Shown here: piece by piece, positions 44,387 through 52,017 of the stretch | Position numbering within the stretch: the stretch's first letter is position 1 | Layout: every line of letters begins with the position of its first letter | DNA from: Ruminococcus sp. | GTDB lineage: Bacteria > Bacillota > Clostridia > Oscillospirales > Ruminococcaceae | Length of the DNA: 59,688 nt | Direction of reading: 5' to 3' | Assembly: GCA_016288815.1 (NCBI GenBank) | Contig: JAEELF010000044.1 | Span: 1-59,688 of the forward strand | Notes under the pieces: generated by a model | Databases searched by the model: none | Told to the model about the DNA's origin: nothing | The model's input: the letters and a program-made list of their open reading frames with translations, nothing else | Position numbers and translations under genes: made by a program

Positions 44387-44725
44387 ATGACAGTTTATCA
44401 GGAGATTTTTGAAGTCATCAAGGAGAGAAAGAAGCAGTTCGAGAACGGCACCGCCGCTGAGAATTCCTACACCTGCTACCTCTTCGAGAAGGGCGTGGAC
44501 AAGATATGCAAGAAGGTCGGCGAGGAGGCGACTGAGACCGTCATCGCAGCAAAGAACGGCGACAACGACGAGCTCATGAACGAGATCAACGACCTGCTGT
44601 ACCACGTTATGGTGCTTTGCGCAAATCAGGGTCTTGACTGGTCGGACGTCGAGAGAGTCCTCGACGAGCGCAACGAAAAAATAGGCAACCTCAAAAAGTT
44701 CCACGAGGTAGATAAAAACAGCTAA
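44387..44725 (+). CDS. hisE: Phosphoribosyl-ATP pyrophosphatase
   Basis: Removes pyrophosphate from phosphoribosyl-ATP. 112 residues in the all-alpha NTP-PPase fold (MazG-like), with KVGEEATETVIAAKN (about 44-58) and NEINDLLYHVMVL (about 66-78) carrying the Mg-binding acidic residues. RBS AAAGGAG precedes the ATG. Last his gene in the operon. Confidence 0.95.
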   Translation: MTVYQEIFEVIKERKKQFENGTAAENSYTCYLFEKGVDKICKKVGEEATETVIAAKNGDNDELMNEINDLLYHVMVLCANQGLDWSDVERVLDERNEKIGNLKKFHEVDKNS

Positions 44726-44737
44726 GGGGGTGACGTC

Positions 44738-46249
44738 TTGGCTGATGTCAGGAGCACACTAACTAAAGAAGTACATCCGGGGAGAATTTTCAAGAAGATA
44801 TTCCTGTGGCTCTATAAATGGTTCATACGCATATTCACATGGGAGCGGCTGAAGTTCATGATGTTTTCAGCGCTGATACTGATAACGCTGTCCCCGCTGT
44901 ATACATTCATTTGGAAGCTGTTCGCGCCCGATGAAAAGCTCTTCTTTCCGCACGTCATCGACTACATAACCGAATACGCGCGTGCCATAGGTCTGATATC
45001 GCTCATCATAATGATACGCGGGATAGTCAGGGAAAAAAAGAGCATAAAAAAAATCCTGCGCGACCATATCCCGCAGGTGCTGATGGCGCTGTTCGCGCTG
45101 TATATCGTGCTCTCGTGCCTGCTGCGCGGACTGAGCTTCTGGGACTGGCATATCCACGGCATACTGCTCCATGAGAACGCACTCTCGTTTGTCACATACG
45201 GACTGGTCTTTTTTGTCTGTGCTTCGATGATAAAGGAGGAGCGCTATAAGCTCATCGCCGTGAATCTGTACATCGCAGTGTTCACCATTATGGGCTTCAT
45301 CGCGATGTATGCGTATTATGTCTCCCCGATACGTCAGTTCAAAGAAACAGAGGGGATAGGCATAGTATTCAACCAGTTCAATTACTACGGCTACTATCTC
45401 ACCATGGGCATACTTCTCTGTGCGGTCATGTTTATCCGCCAGAAGGGCTCGCTTGCGAAGTACATCTACGCGCTGTGCTTCCTGTTCAACTCCTATATCC
45501 TCGTGGTGAACAACACCTTCGGCTGCTACCTCGCTGTGCTGACGGGTCTGATATTCATCATCATAGCTTCAAGGATCATCGACGGAAGATTCAGCGTGCT
45601 GCTCTTCATGCCGCTGCTCGGCTTCATAGCAGTCAGCATATTCTGCTCGTTCTTTGAATCGACTATCCTTTCCAACTTCCTGAAGCTCTACTCCGACGTC
45701 GGATCGATCGCCGCCTCAGACGGCGATGCAGGCGAAGCCGGCACAGGACGCTGGAAGCTCTGGATGGAGACTATCCAGCTCATCAAGGAGAAGCCGCTGC
45801 TCGGACAGGGGTCGAGTATGTTCAGCCGCCGTATGATGTTCGACCTGCACACCGAGATAGTCCGCACCCATAACGAGATACTCCAGTACGCTGGGTGGTT
45901 CGGCATACCGACGTCGATATTCTACGTTGCGGGAGTTTTCGCGGTCTATATCAAGGCGATAAAGAACCGCGCCCACTTCGACACTCCGACGCTTGCCTGC
46001 CTTACGGCGGCGTTCGGATACTTCGTATCCGCGTTCTTCGGACTGACGCTCTACAGCACCGCGCCGTATTTCTTCTTCTTCCTTGCGCTTGGCATAGTCA
46101 GGAAGCCGGAGCCTGAGCCCGCAGCTGAAAGCCAAGATGCGGAACAGGAGCAGTCCGAGCCCGCACAGGAAACACCCGGAGCAGAGCAGGATACTCCCGA
46201 GGATGAGCCTGTCCCCGAGACGGTCTCCGACGGCGTAGAAACTGAATAA
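44738..46249 (+). CDS. O-antigen ligase/polymerase-like membrane protein
   Basis: 503 residues from a TTG start behind AAGGGGGTGA, 12 bases after hisE. About ten to twelve hydrophobic segments fill residues 35-450. The Wzy_C-type region shows the large outer loop with ETIQLIKEKPLLGQGSSMF (about 344-362) and an RTHNEILQYAGWFG motif (about 375-388), typical of O-antigen ligase family proteins that polymerise or attach glycans. The last ~50 residues are an acidic Pro/Glu/Gln-rich tail facing the cytoplasm. No glycosyltransferases or flippase accompany it. Its link with histidine genes may be only positional. Confidence 0.83.
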   Translation: MADVRSTLTKEVHPGRIFKKIFLWLYKWFIRIFTWERLKFMMFSALILITLSPLYTFIWKLFAPDEKLFFPHVIDYITEYARAIGLISLIIMIRGIVREKKSIKKILRDHIPQVLMALFALYIVLSCLLRGLSFWDWHIHGILLHENALSFVTYGLVFFVCASMIKEERYKLIAVNLYIAVFTIMGFIAMYAYYVSPIRQFKETEGIGIVFNQFNYYGYYLTMGILLCAVMFIRQKGSLAKYIYALCFLFNSYILVVNNTFGCYLAVLTGLIFIIIASRIIDGRFSVLLFMPLLGFIAVSIFCSFFESTILSNFLKLYSDVGSIAASDGDAGEAGTGRWKLWMETIQLIKEKPLLGQGSSMFSRRMMFDLHTEIVRTHNEILQYAGWFGIPTSIFYVAGVFAVYIKAIKNRAHFDTPTLACLTAAFGYFVSAFFGLTLYSTAPYFFFFLALGIVRKPEPEPAAESQDAEQEQSEPAQETPGAEQDTPEDEPVPETVSDGVETE

Positions 46250-46256
46250 TAAAACA

Positions 46257-46287
46257 AACGGGACTCACTCAGAGTCCCGTTATTTTT
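46257..46287. terminator. Two-way intrinsic terminator ending the his operon and yunB
   Basis: Perfect 10-bp stem AACGGGACTC (46257-46266) and GAGTCCCGTT (46272-46281), loop ACTCA, then ATTTTT on the plus strand; TTGTTTTATT on the minus strand. It overlaps the yunB stop codon. Stem identical to that at 8009. Confidence 0.9.
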
Positions 46288-46933
46288 CGTTCCACGCATA
46301 CCTCGATATCTCGGGGACATCTCCCACGATCACGCTCTCCGCAAGCAGAAAATCGAAGCAGACCTCCGTGCTGAAGCTGTACAGCGGCAGCGACGAAGTC
46401 ACCTCAGCTGTCACTTCCGCGTAGATACAGTGGCAGGTCTGGTTGATGCCCGCCTGTGAGAACGTGCTTTTCAGCCTGACCACGCAGCTGTCAGCAGGGC
46501 AGACCCTCACCCTCACCCTCGGCCCCTTCCCCGCGAGCAGGTATGACCCTGTCAGCGAGCCGAGCGCTATCTCCGCAGAGCTGCCCCCGGACTCCCGCAG
46601 ACGCCGGTTTATCAGCACGGTCAGCTCCGACTGCACCCGGTTGATGTTCACGGGCAGCGCCTCCACAGAGACCGCCCGCCCGCTCTCATCGTAAAGCACC
46701 GCCGCGAAGTCGCAGTACTCATACCGGTGATCCGCGAGGTACTCCGCGACCGCGCTCCCGATAGCTTCATTCGCCTGCATTTTCGCGAAGTTCTCTGCCT
46801 GCATGACCGCTGCCGGACGTACAGCCCGGTCGAGGCGGACGAGCGAAACTATCAGCAGCACGACTACCACAATAAGTATCACAGCGCCCGCCGCTGCTCT
46901 GGAAGTAGGTCTGCGGCGCCTTCTGCGTCTCAT
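46280..46933 (-). CDS. yunB: Sporulation protein YunB
   Basis: 217 residues: a strongly basic start (MRRRRRRRPTS), one membrane segment (about 16-38) and an extracytoplasmic domain with the YunB marks MQAENFAKMQANEAIGSAVA (about 44-63), INRVQSELTVLINRRL and GSLTGSYLLAGKGPRV. In B. subtilis YunB is a sigma-E-controlled protein needed for normal spore formation. Start chosen at 46933 behind GGGGTGA. Its start lies within 11 bases of the stop of the cysteine-rich gene upstream, so the two form an operon. Confidence 0.88.
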   Translation of the reverse strand: MRRRRRRRPTSRAAAGAVILIVVVVLLIVSLVRLDRAVRPAAVMQAENFAKMQANEAIGSAVAEYLADHRYEYCDFAAVLYDESGRAVSVEALPVNINRVQSELTVLINRRLRESGGSSAEIALGSLTGSYLLAGKGPRVRVRVCPADSCVVRLKSTFSQAGINQTCHCIYAEVTAEVTSSLPLYSFSTEVCFDFLLAESVIVGDVPEISRYAWNEK

Positions 46934-46943
46934 GGGACGTCGG

Positions 46944-47699
46944 TCACCCCTGCGAAGCCTCGAACGGGACATCACCGCAGCTGCAGTCGGTCAGCGCAGC
47001 GGGCGAGAACTCCTCCTCAGGGAATTTCAGCCTGCCGAACGCCTCGCACGGCGAATCGGAGTCGCTGCAGCACTCCTTGCGTGGTATGCGGTAGTCGAGG
47101 GTCGGCACCATTACCGTCACGGGACGGGTCAGCTCGACCACCGAGAACAGCCCCAGAGTTACCTCTATCCCGCGCGAGACCTGCCCCTGCGCAGCTGTTT
47201 TTTCGCCGTTAAGTACAGGACAGCTCTCGGTCAGCCTGGTCTCGAGAATGACTGGCTCCAGCACCGACACACACGCCTTCGGCAGGGTAGGGGTGAGCGG
47301 CTGACAGGGACAGCCATTTTCCTCGCCATGACCGCTGCAAAACGTCCTCACGCTCGAATCGCTGCCGTAGAGAATGCAGTTTTTCGCGGCGTAAGCCGTA
47401 CCCGAGAGCGTGACGGGCGCGCTGCACGACCTTTCATAGCCGAGTATCTCGAGAGAGAACGTGAACGACAGATCGACCGAATAGAAGCCCTTGTTGAACG
47501 GCACCGGCTCCACGCTTACGCAGACGTCCGAGACCGAAGCCGCCCGGCTGCGCACGATGTTGATATTCGGCGGTATCTCGCCGCTTGTGAGGGTAACGGG
47601 GATATCGCAAAGGCAGTCCTTGTCGCTGCAGCTGTCGAACACCCGCTCCACCTTGACGGGAACCGCTCCCGCGGGCTGCGGTCTGAAATTATCACTCAT
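46944..47699 (-). CDS. Cysteine-rich conserved hypothetical protein, partner of yunB
   Basis: 251 residues from ATG 47699 (MSDNFRPQ), which follows AGGAGG; an ATG nine codons earlier has no such site. About 16 cysteines occur in clusters such as CSDKDCLC near the N-terminus, CSGHGEENGCPC in the middle and ECCSDSDSPC plus CSCGD at the end. No signal peptide or membrane segment. Beta-rich middle with repeated Val/Ser/Leu strands. The richness in Cys and the tight link to yunB suggest a spore-envelope protein; that is inference. Confidence 0.7.
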   Translation of the reverse strand: MSDNFRPQPAGAVPVKVERVFDSCSDKDCLCDIPVTLTSGEIPPNINIVRSRAASVSDVCVSVEPVPFNKGFYSVDLSFTFSLEILGYERSCSAPVTLSGTAYAAKNCILYGSDSSVRTFCSGHGEENGCPCQPLTPTLPKACVSVLEPVILETRLTESCPVLNGEKTAAQGQVSRGIEVTLGLFSVVELTRPVTVMVPTLDYRIPRKECCSDSDSPCEAFGRLKFPEEEFSPAALTDCSCGDVPFEASQG

Positions 47700-47831
47700 A
47701 GAATGACCTCCTTGATGAATTATCACTGTATTATATTCACGGGCGAGTCAGGACGTGACAGTTTTCCGCAATGTTATTGACATTCCGCGCGGAAAGTGCA
47801 TTGATACGAACGCGAAAAAAGTGATGTAAGT

Positions 47832-48018
47832 ATGCGCGAGCGCCGCCTGTGCAGTCCGACTTTTCATAGTCGGCATGGCGGCTTGCGGCAGCGAGGACAG
47901 TGCCGAAGCTCCCGCAGTAACACCACCCTCCGATGGCGGTGGTTTACCATTTGATAACAGCGGTTTTGGGGGAGACGGGAACTCACAGGAAGGAGAACAC
48001 CTCAACTGTCAGGATTAA
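47832..48018 (+). pseudogene. Possible frameshifted small lipoprotein
   Basis: From 47875 the frame reads MAACGSEDSAEAPAVTPPSD and continues acidic and Gly/Ser-rich to TAA at 48018. In the same frame upstream lies RLFIVG, so the segment reads as the end of a lipoprotein signal peptide with lipobox M-A-A-C, the usual form of a lipid-anchored Cys followed by a flexible Gly/Ser/Glu stretch. No start codon exists in that frame; the ATG at 47832 is one base out of frame, so a one-base deletion is a simple explanation. A T6 terminator follows 10 bases after the stop. Could also be chance. Confidence 0.3.
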
Positions 48019-48027
48019 TACAGAAAC

Positions 48028-48056
48028 AAAGAGCACCCTCACAGGTGCTCTTTTTT
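48028..48056 (+). terminator. Intrinsic terminator, plus strand
   Basis: Stem GAGCACC (48031-48037) with GGTGCTC (48044-48050), extended by A/T pairs, followed by TTTTTT. On the minus strand the tract is TTTGTTTC, so it may also end the pectate lyase gene transcript. Confidence 0.8.
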
Positions 48057-48072
48057 ATACCTATTCTATCCT

Positions 48073-48098
48073 GTAGGGGACGGCGCCCACGGCGTCCC
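48073..48098. repeat. Intergenic repeat element, copy 2
   Basis: GTAGGGGACGGCGCCCACGG onward, 26 bases identical to 18853-18878 except one base. Contains GGGACG facing CGTCCC. Lies 12 bases past the stop codon of the pectate lyase gene. Confidence 0.6.
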
Positions 48099-48109
48099 GT
48101 CTCCTGCAT

Positions 48110-51100
48110 TTATCCCGTAATCGGCAGCTCGGTCACGATACCCGCCTCGTAGCGCTGTATCGCGAGCGCGTCGTTGTTGGTGACGCCGTCCCCGCCGATG
48201 ACGTCGGCGTTGAGCCTGCCCTGTGCGGTGAGGGAGAAGTTGTCGGGGTCAGCCTGCGAGCGCATTATGCACACCGCGTCCGCCATATTGACTTCGCCGT
48301 TCTCGTTCGCGTCGCCCGCAAGGTACCTGCCCTCCGGCGCGGAGGTTGTTTCCGTGCTCTCGGTGACGGTCGTGGTAGTGGTCTCTGTGACTGTAGTCGT
48401 CGTGGTCTCGACCTCCTCCGCATACGGAACAACCAGCACGGAATAGTTCACAACGTTCGTCGCATAGCCATTACCGCCGAGCGAGATCCTGTCTCCCGCA
48501 CTGACGTCGAGCCGGTACAGCTCAAACGTCACGTCGTTGGAGCTGACCGCTGTGAGGGAAGATTTCTCATATGCGGACATCCACTCCGGAGCGGCAGGCA
48601 TACGGCTGTCGAGCGCGACATAGACCGAAATATCGCCATTTGCGGTAAACTGTACGGCGGTTTCCGTGAGAGCCTTGTCATTGCAGGCAGTGAGTATCTG
48701 CTCCGCGCCTGCGAGCTCGTCGGGTAGGGAAGCGTAGGTGAAAGCGCGGTCGCCGAACAGCAGTGAGCCGACCTCAGCGCCGTCCGAGAGAGCGTAGCCC
48801 GCGTGGTTGCCGGCGTCCGCGAAGGTCACGGAAGTGATGAGACGCCCGTCGAGCGGGAGGTATTCCTTGCCGAAAATGAAGCTGTCGATGTTCATGAGGT
48901 AGCCGTCGCCGCCCCTGAAAACGAGGTACAGCGCGTGCCTGCCGGTCACCTCGGGGACATTCCCGGAGACCTCCGCCCACTCATTCCAGCTGCCCGTGCC
49001 GGTGAAGTCGATGACAGCGGCGGGCTCGCCGGACATATTGTCGAGGTAGAGCTCTATCTGCGAGGCATTTCCGGTGACGTTCGCCGTGAAGCTCTTTGCG
49101 CCGGTGCCGAAGTCAACATTCGCGAAGCAGATGTAGTCGCCGTTCTCGATGTAAGCGACGTGGGACTCGTCTTCTATCCTTGTTCCGGACTCGCTCGTGT
49201 ACTCCTCAGCCTGAATTGTCCCGAAAGCGGAAATAGGCTCAACTGCGGGGACGCCGTTGAACTCGACAGGGTCGCCTGCGAGCTCATTGAGGTACATCTC
49301 GAGGTTTGTGTAGTCGTCGCCGGACAGCGAAACTATCGTTCCGTCCTTAGCGTTATTGGGGTCGAGACCGTGAGCAGTCTCCCAGACATCGGGCATACCG
49401 TCGCGGTCGGTGTCGTTTGCGGCGCTGGTCGGACCGTCGGCCGCGCCCTTGAACGTGGAGCTTGTGGGGTAGCCGCCGCAGTCCTTCTGGCTGTCGATGA
49501 TACCCTTCAGACCCGCTCTGCTGCCGGTGTAGGTGTAGGTGCCGTTGGTGACCTCTTTGTGGTAGCGGGAGTCGATGTAGTCGAGCGCCGGGACATTCGC
49601 GCCCGCGCCGGAGGTGTTGTCGATGACTCTCGTATACGCATTCTCCGCGGAATCGGTATTCACATATGACTCGCAGAAGGGCGCGGTCAGCTTGACGTCA
49701 TTGAGCGTGCAGTTGTAGAGGCTGGACTTAGCCTTGCCCGCGCTCCATGCGTCGTCAGTGGACTTGAGGATATAGGAGCCGTTGGTCTGTGTCATGACGT
49801 TGCCCGAGACGTACATCTTCTGGCAGTCGGAGGTATTGAGCTCGTTGCCGTCGATAGAAACGACGTGCAGGCTCGTATTTGACGAAGCGCCCGCCTTGTA
49901 GTAGTTGTTGACGAAATTCAGCCTGCGCACGCCGCCGTCAGTGGTGCGGTCGCGCCAGTTGTAAACGACGTTGTTGCGGATATCGAGGTAGCCGCCGTAG
50001 GTGACAGCGTCCTGCTCCATGCCGCCCGCAAGGGACCAGTTGCGTCCGGTGCAGTCGATGAGGAGATTGTGGTGGAAGCTGCCCACGTTTCCGCTGACAG
50101 ACGCCGCGAAGGCGTGAGTTTCAGTCTTGGTGCGGTCGTCGGCGTTGTAGTGGATAGAATCATGCAGCGACTCGCCGATGATGTTCCACTGGAAGGTGAT
50201 ATTTGAAGCCGAGCGCGACGAGAATCCCTCGTCGGTCGCCCATGACATCGAGCAGTGGTCGATGATGCAGTGGTTGGAGCTTGAAAGTCCCATGCCGTCG
50301 GAGACATCGTTGACTCCGGTGAGACCTCTGTCGCCGGGACGCACGCGGATATCACGCACGATGACGTCGTCGCAGCCGAGCATACCGAAGCCCCAGTTTA
50401 TGAGCGTTATGCCGTCCCCGGGAGCAGTCTGCCCCGCGATGTAGACGTCGCCGCCGGTACTGGGGACGGTCAGCTTGCTTTTCAGTTCGATGATACCTCC
50501 GACGTCGAAGACGATAGTCCTCGCACCCGTGACTGTCTCCAGACCGTACCTGAGCGAGCCCTCGCCGGAGTCATTGAGGTTGGTGACGTGGTAGACCGAG
50601 CCGCCGCGTCCGCCGCGAGCCCAGCGTCCGTAGCCCTCGGCAGTGGGGAAGGCGAGACGGTTTATCTGGAAGGAGTAGACATTTCCCTTGACCGTGCCGT
50701 TCGGGCCGACCTCGTCCACGCGCCAGTAGTAGGTCGGTACGGAGGAGTAGCTGTCGTCAAGGTCGAAGTGCGGGGAGGTGACAGTGCCCTTATACTCCGC
50801 AGAGGACTTTGTCGCGTTGAACACGCCCGCGGCGTCCGTGCCTATGTAGACGTCGTGAGAGGCAGCGCCCGCGCCGGCAGTCCAGTTCAGACCGTCCTCA
50901 GCGTTGAGGTGGCGGAACTGATCGACGGGAGACTCCTTGGAAATGCCTGTGATAGGGCTCGCACCGTCTATCTCGAAGGCATTGAGCCACGCATTGCTGT
51001 AGGACTTATTACCCTCGCCCTGAATGAGTATAGTCGCGGAAGTCCCCGAAAATTCAACGTATGAGCGACCAGCGTCATTGTCGGCGGCAGCATTGTTTGG

Positions 51101-51622
51101 GCAGGCGATACCGGTCTGCTTTACCGAGCCGTTGACTGAAATTTTGAGGGTGCTGGGGTCAACGTTCCCGTAGCCGCAGGCGTGCCAGCCGGAGAAAGAG
51201 TGGGTGCCGTCCGAGATACCGGATATCTCTATTTTAAGGGCGCCGCTGGAGTCGTTGTCCTTGTTGAAAATGCCGTCCGCGATGAGGTATGGCGTGGTGC
51301 CGTCGTACTTCTGGAGCTTCTTGTTGTTGGTGCAGTCCACCGACCCGCTGCCGCTGCCGTTGGAGATCTTCACCGTGACGCCCGTGGACGTCTTGAAAGC
51401 GTTTCCGTCCCAGATCCAGTTCTCGGCGTTGGGAGCGTAAAGCGCGGAGCGCCCGTCGTTTCTGTTGATGTCCACTCTCACGCGGGACATCGACGCTGCT
51501 GCGACGGCTGTCTGCGGGACAGCGATACCTGCCGGGAGCCCCGTGAGACCGGTTCCTGCTGCACATACGGCGGCAGCCATGAGGGTGGCTGCGAGCCGGT
51601 TTGCGGCTGATCTTTTCTTCAT
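48110..51622 (-). CDS. Secreted multidomain pectate-lyase-like enzyme with CBM and dockerin
   Basis: 1170 residues: signal peptide (1 to about 43), an N-terminal CBM-like beta domain (about 48-215), an FN3-like module (about 230-320), a right-handed parallel beta-helix of polysaccharide lyase family 1 type (about 322-700; AEGYGRWARGGRGGSVYHVT, then IIDHCSMSWATDEGFS), a DTDRDGMPDVWE calcium-type motif near 745, a CBM6-like domain (about 800-920), a Thr-rich linker and a type I dockerin (1101-1170). It would cut pectin or a related uronate polymer by beta-elimination while held on a cohesin scaffold. Not confirmed: exact substrate and family. Confidence 0.88.
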   Translation of the reverse strand: MKKRSAANRLAATLMAAAVCAAGTGLTGLPAGIAVPQTAVAAASMSRVRVDINRNDGRSALYAPNAENWIWDGNAFKTSTGVTVKISNGSGSGSVDCTNNKKLQKYDGTTPYLIADGIFNKDNDSSGALKIEISGISDGTHSFSGWHACGYGNVDPSTLKISVNGSVKQTGIACPNNAAADNDAGRSYVEFSGTSATILIQGEGNKSYSNAWLNAFEIDGASPITGISKESPVDQFRHLNAEDGLNWTAGAGAASHDVYIGTDAAGVFNATKSSAEYKGTVTSPHFDLDDSYSSVPTYYWRVDEVGPNGTVKGNVYSFQINRLAFPTAEGYGRWARGGRGGSVYHVTNLNDSGEGSLRYGLETVTGARTIVFDVGGIIELKSKLTVPSTGGDVYIAGQTAPGDGITLINWGFGMLGCDDVIVRDIRVRPGDRGLTGVNDVSDGMGLSSSNHCIIDHCSMSWATDEGFSSRSASNITFQWNIIGESLHDSIHYNADDRTKTETHAFAASVSGNVGSFHHNLLIDCTGRNWSLAGGMEQDAVTYGGYLDIRNNVVYNWRDRTTDGGVRRLNFVNNYYKAGASSNTSLHVVSIDGNELNTSDCQKMYVSGNVMTQTNGSYILKSTDDAWSAGKAKSSLYNCTLNDVKLTAPFCESYVNTDSAENAYTRVIDNTSGAGANVPALDYIDSRYHKEVTNGTYTYTGSRAGLKGIIDSQKDCGGYPTSSTFKGAADGPTSAANDTDRDGMPDVWETAHGLDPNNAKDGTIVSLSGDDYTNLEMYLNELAGDPVEFNGVPAVEPISAFGTIQAEEYTSESGTRIEDESHVAYIENGDYICFANVDFGTGAKSFTANVTGNASQIELYLDNMSGEPAAVIDFTGTGSWNEWAEVSGNVPEVTGRHALYLVFRGGDGYLMNIDSFIFGKEYLPLDGRLITSVTFADAGNHAGYALSDGAEVGSLLFGDRAFTYASLPDELAGAEQILTACNDKALTETAVQFTANGDISVYVALDSRMPAAPEWMSAYEKSSLTAVSSNDVTFELYRLDVSAGDRISLGGNGYATNVVNYSVLVVPYAEEVETTTTTVTETTTTTVTESTETTSAPEGRYLAGDANENGEVNMADAVCIMRSQADPDNFSLTAQGRLNADVIGGDGVTNNDALAIQRYEAGIVTELPITG

Positions 51623-51682
51623 TCTGATTCCCCCTGAATACTGTGATGTAACTCCGTGATATGCTGACTATCATCTACGGAT

Positions 51683-51711
51683 ATTATAGCATCGGCGGAT
51701 AAAACTGTCAA
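51683..51711 (-). promoter_or_regulatory. Sigma-A promoter of the pectate lyase gene
   Basis: Minus strand TTGACA (51706-51711), 17-base spacer, TATAAT (51683-51688). Full consensus boxes. Confidence 0.85.
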
Positions 51712-51772
51712 TATGGAAAATAAGTTCAAAAAATGTTTACAAATTTCATTGAACTAATTGTTTTTATATGTC

Positions 51773-51798
51773 CTGTGCAGAATAATCATCTTGCACAG
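51773..51798. repeat. Inverted repeat between divergent promoters
   Basis: CTGTGCA (51773-51779) and TGCACAG (51792-51798), with a further CTGCAC half site near 51805. Position between the lyase and oad promoters suits an operator; the binding protein is unknown. Confidence 0.4.
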
Positions 51799-51878
51799 TT
51801 GAACTCTGCACGATATTCCATATGGATTTCTGCGTACTGAGGATATGAAAATTTTTTTGGGAAATTTCTCAAAAACGG

Positions 51879-51907
51879 TTGAAATTTTTTTGCAGATGTG
51901 GTATGAT
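51879..51907 (+). promoter_or_regulatory. Sigma-A promoter of the oxaloacetate decarboxylase operon
   Basis: TTGAAA (51879-51884), 17-base spacer ending in TGTGG, TATGAT (51902-51907). Confidence 0.78.
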
Positions 51908-52017
51908 TAATTTTGAATGGTTTATTTTTCAGACCACTTTTTATCACGCGGCGCATACATTATAAATAGTACCGCGTAAAAGTTCCGCTTTGCGGACAAT
52001 ATATGAGGAGGATGTAC

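Larger units (their letters stand above)
47700..48109. other. Spacer of 410 bp without an intact gene
   Basis: Holds, from left to right: the short leader of the cysteine-rich gene with TATAAT on the minus strand near 47735; TTGACA followed by the perfect palindrome TTCCGCGCGGAA at about 47774-47792 on the plus strand; a possible lipoprotein remnant (47832-48018); a plus-strand terminator (48028-48056); and copy 2 of the GTAGGGGACG repeat (48073-48098). Confidence 0.6.
51623..52017. other. Divergent AT-rich control region between the lyase gene and oadA
   Basis: Holds two divergent sigma-A promoters (51683-51711 minus, 51879-51907 plus), an inverted repeat CTGTGCA/TGCACAG (51773-51798) between them, and a plus leader of about 100 bases with ACGCGG facing CCGCGT and a small GTTCCGC-type hairpin before the ribosome-binding site. 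No ORF of note. Confidence 0.7.

Noticed and set aside
46803..47780. A 325-codon plus-strand frame
   Set aside because: Antisense to the cysteine-rich gene and part of yunB, Arg-rich shadow without its own start site.
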